This document shows, in pieces, positions 34,008 through 42,336 of a stretch of DNA of 62,056 nucleotides. How positions within the stretch are numbered: the stretch's first letter is position 1; each line of letters begins with the position of its first letter. The DNA lies in contig MFWV01000001.1 in assembly GCA_001787405.1 (NCBI GenBank), positions 1 through 62,056 on the forward strand. Direction: 5' to 3'. A program made the position numbers and the translations under genes. Source of the DNA: Candidatus Pacebacteria bacterium RIFOXYA1_FULL_38_18. GTDB lineage: Bacteria; Patescibacteriota; Microgenomatia; UBA1400; PJMF01. A model generated the notes under the pieces. That model ran no database searches. It was not told the origin of the DNA and saw only the letters and a list, made by a program, of their open reading frames with translations.

Positions 34008-34751
34008 ATGACTGCTGAAATGAAGAATATTACCTTTGATCAAATACAATTGGAGGCAGAATCTTTCGCAGTAAATTATAGAAAAACTCACGATGTTCCA
34101 CCTTTCCCATCAGATGTTCAATTACAAAAATATAAGAAAATATTAAATACAAAATATTCTCAAGTTGTTGAACTAGTTAAAAAACGGTTGTCGGAAGTAG
34201 AGTCCGAAGGCGGACATGGTTATGAGCATCTAGAGGATGTTGCAACTAGAGCTGGATTCATAGCCGAAACTGAATGCGATTTCAGGGGTATTAAAAACGA
34301 CCAGAGAAAAGAAATTATTAATGAGACAGTACTAGCTGGCCTGTTACACGATATTGAACGACACTTAGGATTTGGCGAAGACCACATGGTCAATGGGGCT
34401 GATACTGCAATAAGAATTCTTGCCGCAGTTGGGATTAAGGGTAATGTTGTTGCCACAGTTGTTAGAAATCACGACCATATGAATTTTAGCCCAACAGACC
34501 AACTTTTAGAAATAGTTTTTGGTTCAGTTTTTGACGCAGATCATTTTAGATATGGATTGGAAAGAGAAGATACTTTTTGGAGAATGGAAGAGAAAAAAGG
34601 AAAGGAAGCTTCAGAGGTAATTCATGATTATAAGTTTTTGCCAGCTTATATTCACGTTTGGAAAACTAACTACGGAAAAGAAGTGGGCCCGAAGTATATT
34701 GAATTTGGATTAGCTGTGGCGAAACATGTTGAAAAAACTTTTAGCGTGTAA
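34008..34751 (+). CDS. HD-domain hydrolase
   Basis: 247 residues. HD site: His in GGHGYEHLEDV, His-Asp in GLLHDIERHLGFG, further His in EDHMVNGAD and VRNHDHMNF, Asp in VFDADHFRYG. It resembles predicted nucleotide or phosphonate-type HD hydrolases; the substrate is unknown. Codon use is like that of the other units of the array. It starts 54 nt after junction copy C. Confidence 0.82.
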   Translation: MTAEMKNITFDQIQLEAESFAVNYRKTHDVPPFPSDVQLQKYKKILNTKYSQVVELVKKRLSEVESEGGHGYEHLEDVATRAGFIAETECDFRGIKNDQRKEIINETVLAGLLHDIERHLGFGEDHMVNGADTAIRILAAVGIKGNVVATVVRNHDHMNFSPTDQLLEIVFGSVFDADHFRYGLEREDTFWRMEEKKGKEASEVIHDYKFLPAYIHVWKTNYGKEVGPKYIEFGLAVAKHVEKTFSV

Positions 34752-34785
34752 AGTCGGTCCCTGCAGCTAAAATGAATTGCCAGCG

Positions 34786-34809
34786 CACCAATAGTGACAA
34801 TGGTCACTA
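34786..34809 (+). repeat. Junction copy D with embedded perfect palindrome
   Basis: CACCAATAGTGACA (34786-34799), overlapping a hairpin TAGTGAC-AATG-GTCACTA (34792-34809). The block TGTACATAAAATGACA follows, as after copy A. 14 nt separate the palindrome end from the HAD start codon. Confidence 0.7.
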
Positions 34810-34823
34810 CAAATGTACATAAA

Positions 34824-35405
34824 ATGACAGAAAATAACATTAAAGCAATACTCTTCGATTTTATGGGCGTTTTATTATTCAAAAGAGGCAATTACGTTCC
34901 AGATCCCCTTGTTGACGAAATAGATAACATAATTGGAAGTGTTACTAATGATCAACTATTTGAAGAAGAAACTTGCAAAAAATTCCATTTAACTAAAAAT
35001 GAATTTGATGGTATTCTCGACAAAGTTATAAACAAGTATGAGCCTTATCAACCACTTTGGGACTCATTACCTAATTTACGAAAGAATTACAAATTGGCAA
35101 TCGTAAATAATGGCACTAGTTTGACTCTGTCAAAATTTAAATCCAAACTTGGTTTAGATATAAAATTTGATGCTTTTGTTTCATCAGCATTAAAAGGTAT
35201 GAAAAAACCTGAGCCAGAAATCTACTTATTCTCGGCTAAAAAACTTGGTGTTATTCCCAGTGAGTGTCTGTTTATGGATGATTCGTATGAAAACATAAAA
35301 GGCGCAAATCAAGTGGGAATGAAAACGTTGTGGTGGAACAAAGAGAAAGAGAGAGATGAAATGTTACAAGAGCTTATCTCTTTAGTTAATATTTCTCAAA
35401 GCTAG
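34824..35405 (+). CDS. HAD-superfamily hydrolase, IA type
   Basis: 193 residues from ATG 34824, preferred to the Met at 34794, which lies inside the junction palindrome. HAD motif 1 reads ILFDFMGVLL (nucleophile Asp kept, the usual +2 Asp is Met), motif 2 Ser/Thr in IVNNGTS, motif 3 Lys in GMKKPEPEIY, motif 4 FMDDSYENI. The loss of the +2 acid is seen in dehalogenase-type members, so phosphatase activity is uncertain. It is the last gene before the second copy of the 55-bp repeat. Confidence 0.85.
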   Translation: MTENNIKAILFDFMGVLLFKRGNYVPDPLVDEIDNIIGSVTNDQLFEEETCKKFHLTKNEFDGILDKVINKYEPYQPLWDSLPNLRKNYKLAIVNNGTSLTLSKFKSKLGLDIKFDAFVSSALKGMKKPEPEIYLFSAKKLGVIPSECLFMDDSYENIKGANQVGMKTLWWNKEKERDEMLQELISLVNISQS

Positions 35406-35452
35406 AAATACTCAGATGTTCTTTTTGCAAATTTAGTTTTAGGATAGGATCA

Positions 35453-35508
35453 AGAGTGATAAGACGAAATAAGTTTTGAAAAAGCCATAATGGGAACAGG
35501 CTCGAGCT
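35453..35508 (+). repeat. 55-bp direct repeat, second copy
   Basis: AGAGTGATAAGACG through AACAGGCTCGAGCT, nearly identical to 32460-32514. After it the tRNA-like 3' end and GTGACA are not recognisable, so this may be the decayed far end of the array. Confidence 0.8.
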
Positions 35509-35588
35509 AGTTAAAACATTTTTTTCACCTAGTTAAACTCTAGCGTTCCCCACTTTGCAATTTTTGCTAATTGATGTAATATTCTGAT

Positions 35589-36266
35589 ATGAATAGATTG
35601 GGAAAGATAGAAACTGCGGTATTAGATTTTGATGGAGTGATGGCTATTTTACCTCCTGAATTCTGGATTGATGTCAGGATAAAAGCGTTGGAAGAGATCG
35701 CCGGTAAGAAAGTAACTACAGATGACGAGCTTTATAGGAAATTTGTAAAGCTGGGTGAAGATCCTCAAATAGGTTGGAAAGAAGCATATCTTCGTTTGGG
35801 AGGTGATTTCTTATTCTTTTCAAGGATTGTAAATAGTGCAGAAAAAGCGGCATATCTCAAATTTGATTCCGAACTTTTGGAAACGATCAATGCTTTGCGA
35901 GAAATAGTAAAAAAGATAGTGGTTTTTTCTGGTTCCAATTATGGGTCGGTGGTGGATGGTTTGAACGTGCTTTTTAATGATATGGGTACATTGAAAATGA
36001 TTGATCGAATCGTTACATCAGATCTTTTGCAAGAAACGACCAAGCCAGATTTAACTGCTTATCAACAAATGTTAAAAAAATGCAGTATTAATCCCAAAAC
36101 AGCAATGATGGTGGATGATTCTCCTGCAGAAATTGCCAGTGCTAAAAAAGCAGGAATGAAAGGAGTGTTGGTAGGCAATCATCCAGAATCAGTTTTAAAG
36201 AAAATCAAACCAGACTTACAAATCCCCAATATTTATAGTTTAATATCGATTTTGGCTGGAAATTAA
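35589..36266 (+). CDS. HAD-superfamily hydrolase
   Basis: 225 residues. Motif 1 VLDFDGVM with both Asp, motif 2 VVFSGSN, motif 3 Lys in ETTKPDLTAYQ, motif 4 MMVDDSPAEI. The cap domain lies between motifs 1 and 2 (about residues 20-95). All catalytic residues appear intact, so a phosphatase is likely, substrate unknown. It lies just outside the second 55-bp repeat. Codon use is intermediate. Confidence 0.87.
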   Translation: MNRLGKIETAVLDFDGVMAILPPEFWIDVRIKALEEIAGKKVTTDDELYRKFVKLGEDPQIGWKEAYLRLGGDFLFFSRIVNSAEKAAYLKFDSELLETINALREIVKKIVVFSGSNYGSVVDGLNVLFNDMGTLKMIDRIVTSDLLQETTKPDLTAYQQMLKKCSINPKTAMMVDDSPAEIASAKKAGMKGVLVGNHPESVLKKIKPDLQIPNIYSLISILAGN

Positions 36267-36334
36267 AGATTGTAAAAACACACAGGTAAAAAATTGAGGA
36301 AGTGGGTTGAGTAAAGTATATAATTGCCAGTAAG

Positions 36335-36793
36335 ATGATTTTTTTTCAGAAAATATTTCTACTTTGTTTTGCTTTTTTCAATCTAATTGTTTTTTTTAAA
36401 GCTCTTCATGAATGCAAAGTCAAGAAAAATGCTTTTGGTTTGACTCCCCCACTCACTTTAATTGGTGCTTTTGTTTGGGCAGATGCGGTAGTATTTGGTT
36501 TGTTTTGGACATTAATTTCATTGGTTAGCTGGTGGCTTGATGATTGGTTGTTATTTTTATTGATAGTGTCACTGTTTTGGGTGGTACGCAGTGTTGGAGA
36601 AACGATTTATTGGTTTAATCAACAATTTTCGACTATTGATCGTAATCCACCAGAAAAACATTTATTTTATTTTATTTTTCAGAATGATTCTGTTTGGTTT
36701 GTTCATCAAATTATTTGGCAATCTATAACCGTAATTTCCTTAGTGGCTTCTCTTTATTTTGGCTGGGCTTGGTTACAGGCACTGCCCAAGTGA
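36335..36793 (+). CDS. Hypothetical multi-pass membrane protein
   Basis: 152 residues, four hydrophobic segments, rich in Trp and Phe (FFQKIFLLCFAFFNLIVFF, FVWADAVVFGLFWTLISLV, WLLFLLIVSLFWVV, ITVISLVASLYFGWAWL). Not recognised. The exchanger gene starts 24 nt downstream, suggesting an operon. Confidence 0.65.
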   Translation: MIFFQKIFLLCFAFFNLIVFFKALHECKVKKNAFGLTPPLTLIGAFVWADAVVFGLFWTLISLVSWWLDDWLLFLLIVSLFWVVRSVGETIYWFNQQFSTIDRNPPEKHLFYFIFQNDSVWFVHQIIWQSITVISLVASLYFGWAWLQALPK

Positions 36794-36817
36794 GTTTAAA
36801 TTTGCTTTAATAGTGAG

Positions 36818-37756
36818 GTGAATGAAATTATTATTTTTATCATTGGTCTAGTCGGTTTGTGGTTTGGTGCCGAGTTGGTGATCAAAGGAGCGCTGGGGCT
36901 GGCTCGTCAATTTGGTTTATCTGAAAGCTTTATTGGTTTGATTGTTTTGGCACTGGGTACTGATTTACCAGAAATTATGGTGTCAGTAACTGGAGCGATA
37001 GAACAACTTCATGGAGTCAATACTTCCGGAATTATTGTGGGTAATGTGATTGGTTCCAATATGAGCAATATGGTGTTTGTGCTGGGTGCAGTGGGTTTGT
37101 TGGGTGGCTCGATGGTGATTAAGAAAAAAGAAATGTGGAGACAGAGCCTGGTGGTGGTGGCGGCCACATTGTTATTTTTGGCATTCGCTTCTGATGGAGT
37201 ACTCAATCGTAGTGAAGGATTAATATTTTTGGTTGCCTATTTGCTTTATTTTATTTTTGTCAGCAAAACCCAAACCAAATCACCCAGGAAAAAACATCAA
37301 AAACAATCCTTGTGGAAATTAATAGGAATCTTAATGGTAGGTATTATTCTGTTGGGTGAGGCCTCCAATCGAGTGATTGGTTCGGGAATAGAGATTGCTA
37401 CTACTTTAGGAGTGAGCCAATTGGTAGTAGGAGCAATTTTGGTGGGTGTGGGCACTAGCCTGCCGGAATTGGTTGTGTCTACCAAAGCAGTTTTGCGTGG
37501 AGCAGATGATTTATCAGTTGCCAATTTAGTTGGTAGTAACATCATTAATATTTTATTGGCCTTGGGAATTCCGGCCGTAATTTCTGGTTTGACTATTGAA
37601 CGACACGTGGCTCAGTTTGATTTGCCGTTCTTATTATTTACCATGATCGTGGTGGCACTTTTTACTCTTTCGCGAGGCAAATTGGAACGCAAGGAATCGT
37701 TTTTACTATTGGGCTTGTATGCTGTCTATGTAGCTCTCAAATTATTGGGTTGGTAG
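36818..37756 (+). CDS. Na+/Ca2+ (cation) exchanger, CaCA family
   Basis: 312 residues from a GTG start (GAGGTGAATG context). Two inverted alpha repeats: ALGTDLPEIMVSVTG with GNVIGSNMSN, and VGTSLPELVVSTKA with ANLVGSNIINILLALG. The Glu in each repeat binds cations. About ten membrane helices, with a charged cytoplasmic loop KTQTKSPRKKHQK between halves. Probably exports Ca2+ in exchange for Na+ or H+. Confidence 0.92.
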   Translation: MNEIIIFIIGLVGLWFGAELVIKGALGLARQFGLSESFIGLIVLALGTDLPEIMVSVTGAIEQLHGVNTSGIIVGNVIGSNMSNMVFVLGAVGLLGGSMVIKKKEMWRQSLVVVAATLLFLAFASDGVLNRSEGLIFLVAYLLYFIFVSKTQTKSPRKKHQKQSLWKLIGILMVGIILLGEASNRVIGSGIEIATTLGVSQLVVGAILVGVGTSLPELVVSTKAVLRGADDLSVANLVGSNIINILLALGIPAVISGLTIERHVAQFDLPFLLFTMIVVALFTLSRGKLERKESFLLLGLYAVYVALKLLGW

Positions 37757-37799
37757 TTACTCATGACAATTTCAGTTTTCTCGGTTAAAATCTCTTCTT

Positions 37800-38366
37800 A
37801 TGACTAAAGTTAAAGCTGGCAATATCAAAAAAGGCATGTACATTGCTCATAATGGTAGACCGCATATAGTTACTTGGACGCACTTCGGATCAATGGGGCG
37901 TGGTTCTGCTTTTATGCGCACCAAACTCAAAGATCTCAAGTCTGGTTCTACTGTGGACTATACTTTTAAATCTCATGATATTGCGGAAGAACTAGACGTA
38001 GAACTCAAAGAATTACAATTTTTATATCGCACTGAAACAGAGGTAATTTTGATGGATCCTAGAAGTTTTGAACAAATGAGTATTGAAATAGAATTATTGG
38101 ATGGGAAAGAAGAATTTTTGGCACCAGAAATGAAGGTTTATGTGCAACTTTTTGAAGAAAAACCGATCGGTATTAGTTTGCCACCAAAAGTGGAAATGAT
38201 AGTAGAACAGGCAGAAGAAGCGGTAGCCGGAGATCGTCAAACAGCAGGTAAAAAATCCGTGACTATGGAGTCAGGTTTGATTATCCAGGCTCCATTATTT
38301 ATCAAAAAGGGTGATCGATTGGTAATTGATGTGGAAACTGGTCAATATATTTCTCGCAAAAATTAG
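37800..38366 (+). CDS. efp: Elongation factor P with Arg at the modification site
   Basis: Relieves ribosome stalling at polyproline. 188 residues, three beta-barrel domains, ending GQYISRK as in EF-P. The tip loop reads MGRGSAF where Lys-type EF-P has PGKGxAF, so residue 34 is Arg. No modification gene (EarP, EpmA/EpmB, YmfI) is in the window. A TAAAAT box (37786-37791) lies 8 nt before ATG, suggesting a leaderless message. Confidence 0.95.
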   Translation: MTKVKAGNIKKGMYIAHNGRPHIVTWTHFGSMGRGSAFMRTKLKDLKSGSTVDYTFKSHDIAEELDVELKELQFLYRTETEVILMDPRSFEQMSIEIELLDGKEEFLAPEMKVYVQLFEEKPIGISLPPKVEMIVEQAEEAVAGDRQTAGKKSVTMESGLIIQAPLFIKKGDRLVIDVETGQYISRKN

Positions 38367-38410
38367 ACTGATGATGATGCTCTCTTGCGGTATAATGTGT
38401 CTTAACAAAT

Positions 38411-38487
38411 GGGTCCGTAGCTCAGTTGGTTAGAGCGACAGCCTTTTAAGCTGTGCGTCCCGGGTTCGAGTCCCGGCGGACTCACCA
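38411..38487 (+). tRNA. tRNA-Lys (UUU)
   Basis: Acceptor GGGTCCG / CGGACTC, anticodon loop CTTTTAA giving UUU, T-loop GTTCGAGTC. Discriminator A, and CCA encoded at 38485-38487. A TATAAT box (38391-38396) lies 14 nt upstream. Confidence 0.95.
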
Positions 38488-38552
38488 TTTTTAACTAGTT
38501 GATCCTTGCCCTATTTTCCTCCATAATAAGCTTATTAGTTTTTTCATGATCT

Positions 38553-40307
38553 ATGGCTGATATCAAACACCTCCTCTATATTTTACCTGATGTAGCTTAT
38601 GCCGTAGAACTAGTGCCAGGCAAGGATGGTGGTGCCTATGCGATTCGCGATTATTTACAGGTCAATGGTGATTTTATGAACGAAGACGAGCTTTTGGAGA
38701 ATAATCTCAAAAAGCTGGTTGGAAAATTACAACCTCAAGCCTACGATCTTGTTTTGCCAGATTTTTTATTTACTAATACGATAGTCAATGTCAATGAAAC
38801 TGGTAGTGAGAAAGTTAAGAAATATTTGGAAAGTGAGTTAATCCCTAGCCTAGATATTTCCTCAGCCAGTCATGCTATTCAGACTTTTGTGTTAACCGAG
38901 TTAAAAGGCTCATCCAGAGTTCAATTATCTGCTCTAGAATTGAGTGTGTTGGAGCCACTGCAAACTACTTTTGTAGATGGTCCATCAATCAAAAATATCT
39001 ATCCTTTGAGCTGGACGCTGAAATCTCTAATCTCTCTAGAACCCTCGATAAGTTTGGTACAGATGGGAGCTAATTTATATTTGGTCCAACATTATATTGG
39101 AGTAGATCAGGCAATTTCTGCCAGCGCAGAAGATGCGGAAAAATTGGTAGAAACAATCAAGACTCTGAAAGGAGCCGAACCAAATATCCAAACTCTTTAT
39201 TTACTCTCTAGTGCTCTGGTAGAAAGCAAACTCAAAGAAGGTTTAAAGAATACTCTCCCCATTCAACAGTTGGCTGATGATAGTGAAGAATCAGAAATGC
39301 CTTCATACATCAAACAAGTGGCGGAAGCGAGCGCAAAGACTTTATCGGTTGCAGATTACAAAATTCCAGTGTTTACTATGAGTGTTGGTAAAAATAATAT
39401 GTCAGTGGCAGATTCAGCTACTGCGAAAGAAGTTATGCCGGATAAAACCCCAATTACGACAGACTTACCTGCTCCCAGTACAGCAGACGATGAAAAGGTA
39501 GAACCAGAATTAGAGTTTGCCGACAAAACTGAGCTGATTGATGATTCAGCAGATAATGAATCAGAATCTGAAGAAACTTCAGCTGAAAAGACCGAAGTAA
39601 ACGAACCCGAACTAGTCAAGCCTGAAGAAGTGGACTTGAGTCAGTTTTCCAGCAAAGAAGAAACAGAATCAAATGAAGAAATAGAGTCAAAAGAAATTGA
39701 ATCAAAAGAATCAGAAACCAAGTCAGAAACATCAAAAGGAAAAACTGCTGTTGAAAAAGCTAACGCCTCAGTAAAAGAAAAAACAAGTGAAGAAAAATCA
39801 TCCTCAAAACCAAAAGCAGTGATCAAGAATGATCGAGGAACTAATTATATGGTAAAAATGATTTTTATTGGTTTGACCAGTTTTTTTGTGACGGTTGGCA
39901 TTGGTTTGGGTATTGGTTTGGGACTGCTCACTTTTACCAAATCCGAAGAAGCAGAGCCAACTCCCACCGCAGAGGTTAGTCCTACTCCGGAACCGACACC
40001 TACTCCTGTTCCCGCTCCAGAACTCAATCGTGCTGATTATAAGGTCAAAGTAGTCAATGCGACTACCAAGGCTGGTTACGCCAGTGAAATTGCTGATCTT
40101 TTGGAAGCAGCAGGTTTTGCATCAGTAGCAGCTGGTAATGCACTGGGAGATTATGAGGCAGGCAATTATGTTTTAATGACGGAAGAGAATAAAAATTTGA
40201 TTGAGTTGTTGAGCAAAGATATTGATTTGGAATTAGTTTATGCTTCTGATAAAGAAGTGGAAGATGCCGCTGAAGCGTATACAGTAATAGTAGTTTTGGC
40301 AGAATAA
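38553..40307 (+). CDS. Large anchored protein: PilM/GspL-like N-terminus, acidic linker, TM helix, LytR_C-like domain
   Basis: 584 residues. Residues 1-240 resemble an actin-like PilM/GspL fold (LLYILPDVAYAVEL, DLVLPDFLFTN, ISLVQMGANLYLVQHY), a low-confidence match. Residues about 250-430 are Glu/Ser/Lys-rich and disordered. A single helix near 433-460 (MIFIGLTSFFVTVGIGLGIG) precedes a Pro/Thr linker and a C-terminal LytR_C-like domain (VKVVNATTKAGYASEIADLL then EAAGF). The topology would place the PilM-like part inside and LytR_C outside. The function is unknown; a cell-envelope or pilus-related role is inference. Confidence 0.65.
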   Translation: MADIKHLLYILPDVAYAVELVPGKDGGAYAIRDYLQVNGDFMNEDELLENNLKKLVGKLQPQAYDLVLPDFLFTNTIVNVNETGSEKVKKYLESELIPSLDISSASHAIQTFVLTELKGSSRVQLSALELSVLEPLQTTFVDGPSIKNIYPLSWTLKSLISLEPSISLVQMGANLYLVQHYIGVDQAISASAEDAEKLVETIKTLKGAEPNIQTLYLLSSALVESKLKEGLKNTLPIQQLADDSEESEMPSYIKQVAEASAKTLSVADYKIPVFTMSVGKNNMSVADSATAKEVMPDKTPITTDLPAPSTADDEKVEPELEFADKTELIDDSADNESESEETSAEKTEVNEPELVKPEEVDLSQFSSKEETESNEEIESKEIESKESETKSETSKGKTAVEKANASVKEKTSEEKSSSKPKAVIKNDRGTNYMVKMIFIGLTSFFVTVGIGLGIGLGLLTFTKSEEAEPTPTAEVSPTPEPTPTPVPAPELNRADYKVKVVNATTKAGYASEIADLLEAAGFASVAAGNALGDYEAGNYVLMTEENKNLIELLSKDIDLELVYASDKEVEDAAEAYTVIVVLAE

Positions 40308-40321
40308 CTCGAAAATATCCC

Positions 40322-40349
40322 TTGCATCAAGAAGAGTACAAGGTATAAT
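40322..40349 (+). promoter_or_regulatory. Promoter of the ATP synthase operon
   Basis: TTGCAT (40322-40327), 16-nt spacer, TATAAT (40344-40349). The transcript would have a leader of about 55 nt and a Shine-Dalgarno AGAGGA at 40401-40406, unlike the leaderless genes of this window. Confidence 0.7.
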
Positions 40350-40410
40350 CGGGACTGTTGTTTCGTTTTTTTGTCTGTCAAAATCAACTAAATAAATAGA
40401 AGAGGAAAAA

Positions 40411-41319
40411 ATGGCTACGGAATTACATATTTCTATTTCCGCAGAACGCGTATTTTCTTTTGGACGTCTCAATGTTTCTAATTCTATGTTGGCTAGCATA
40501 ATTGTTAGCAGTTTATTAATCTTATTTTTTGTGGCCGTCAATCGTAGTTTAAATACTAAGGATAAAAAAATTAGGCCTTTGCAAAACTTGGCAGAATATA
40601 TTGTGGAAGGTTTTTATGGTTTGGTACAGGAAGTAACGGGAAATCATCAAAAAACCCGTTTTTTTCTGCCTTTTTTCATTACTTTTTTTCTTTTTATTAT
40701 CATGAATAATTGGTTCGGTTTGTTGCCTGGCTTTGGTACGATTGGTTTTGTCGAATCAGAAACAGCTACTGAACACGCCGTTCTCTTACAGAAAGAGATT
40801 GATTCACCCGTTCAAACTGTTCAAGCGGCAACTGATCAACCAGCAGTAGCTACTGAAGAAGAAGTAATAGTGGCTGAGAATGCAGATGTGAAAGAAGAGA
40901 CAAGTGAACATGCTAAAAAATTATTTGTGCCTTATTTACGAGCTGGCACTGCTGATTTAAATACCACTTTGGCTCTTTCTTTATTTACTATGACCATGGT
41001 GCAAGTAGTGGGTATTAAATATTTAGGTTTTTCTTACTTCAAAAAATTCTTTAATTTTAAAACACCCATTACTATTTTTGTTTCTATTTTAGAAGCTGTT
41101 TCTGAGTTCGCCAAAATAATCTCTTTTTCTTTTCGGTTATTTGGTAATATTTTTGCCGGAGAAGTTTTGTTAATGGTGATTGGGGCATTGATTCCGTTAT
41201 TGGTACCTATGCCCTTTTATGGTCTGGAGATTTTTGTAGGCTTTATTCAAGCTTTAGTTTTTTCGATGTTGTCGGTAGTGTTTTATAATGTGGCCACGAT
41301 AGGCCATGATGAACACTAA
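40411..41319 (+). CDS. atpB: ATP synthase subunit a
   Basis: Membrane stator subunit with the proton channel. 302 residues; the essential Arg is in SFRLFGNIFAGE. The helices and C-terminal FIQALVFSMLSVVFY are typical. Between helix 2 and LRAGTADLNTTLALSL there is an extra acidic segment of about 60 residues (EEEVIVAENADVKEE) that normal a subunits lack. AGAGGA is the Shine-Dalgarno site. First gene of atpBEFHAGDC. Confidence 0.95.
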   Translation: MATELHISISAERVFSFGRLNVSNSMLASIIVSSLLILFFVAVNRSLNTKDKKIRPLQNLAEYIVEGFYGLVQEVTGNHQKTRFFLPFFITFFLFIIMNNWFGLLPGFGTIGFVESETATEHAVLLQKEIDSPVQTVQAATDQPAVATEEEVIVAENADVKEETSEHAKKLFVPYLRAGTADLNTTLALSLFTMTMVQVVGIKYLGFSYFKKFFNFKTPITIFVSILEAVSEFAKIISFSFRLFGNIFAGEVLLMVIGALIPLLVPMPFYGLEIFVGFIQALVFSMLSVVFYNVATIGHDEH

Positions 41320-41335
41320 TTTGAATAAAAAATAA

Positions 41336-41593
<258 letters not shown>

Positions 41594-41605
41594 AAAGGAG
41601 GTTTT

Positions 41606-42091
41606 ATGGATATTCAGTTACCACAAATTTTGTTTCAACTGGTAAATTTTTCAGTGGTGCTGGGCGCCTTGATTTACTTGTTGTATAAACCAGTACAAAA
41701 AATTCTTGATGAACGAGCTCAAAAAATAGCTGAGAGTCAAAAAGAAGTGGCTCGCATTGAAGAAGAAGGTAAAAAAATAGAGGCTCTAAAAGCAAAGATT
41801 AAACGTGAGGCAGAAAAAGAAGCCGCTGAAATTTTGGAAAATGCCAATAAAGCCGCTATCAAAAAAGAAGAAAAACTCATTGAACAGGCCAAAGCTAATC
41901 TTAAAGAAAATCTCAAAGAGGCCGAAACTCGTTGGCAAGAAGAGAAAAAACAACTAATCACCAACTCCAAATCTCAAATGGTAGATGCTGTGATTAAAGT
42001 GAGTGGATTGGTATTGGGCAAGAATCTAGATAAGAAAACCGATAAGAAAATAATCGAAAAAAGATTGGCTGAAGTTTTACAAAATCTTTAA
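41606..42091 (+). CDS. atpF: ATP synthase subunit b
   Basis: 161 residues. N-terminal helix (LVNFSVVLGALIYLLYKPV) then a long charged coiled coil (DERAQKIAESQKEVARIEEE), typical of the peripheral stalk. GGAGG lies 6 nt before ATG. Normal length, so the missing part of subunit delta is not fused here. Confidence 0.95.
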   Translation: MDIQLPQILFQLVNFSVVLGALIYLLYKPVQKILDERAQKIAESQKEVARIEEEGKKIEALKAKIKREAEKEAAEILENANKAAIKKEEKLIEQAKANLKENLKEAETRWQEEKKQLITNSKSQMVDAVIKVSGLVLGKNLDKKTDKKIIEKRLAEVLQNL

Positions 42092-42101
42092 AAAAACAAT
42101 T

Positions 42102-42326
42102 ATGCTAAAGGTTATTATCACTACTGCTACTACTGTTAGCGAAAAAGAACTAGGTGCTTTCAAGAAAGCTTTGGTCAAAAAATATGATCAACCAATTGAG
42201 TTGGAACTCAAAACCGATCCTCAAGTAATTGGTGGAGTTAAGGTAATGGTTGGTTCAGATGTAGTTGATTTGACGATAGCCAATCAATTGGAACAACTTA
42301 AAAAACAATTATTGAAACAACTGTAA
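42102..42326 (+). CDS. atpH: ATP synthase subunit delta, C-terminal domain only
   Basis: 74 residues instead of about 175-180. The segment DPQVIGGVKVMVGSDVVDLTIANQLEQLKKQLL is the conserved C-terminal delta/OSCP region. The N-terminal six-helix domain that caps F1 is absent. Only 10 nt separate it from atpF, leaving no room for a hidden N-terminus. Position between b and alpha is canonical. Confidence 0.88.
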   Translation: MLKVIITTATTVSEKELGAFKKALVKKYDQPIELELKTDPQVIGGVKVMVGSDVVDLTIANQLEQLKKQLLKQL

Positions 42327-42336
42327 TTAAGTTTAT

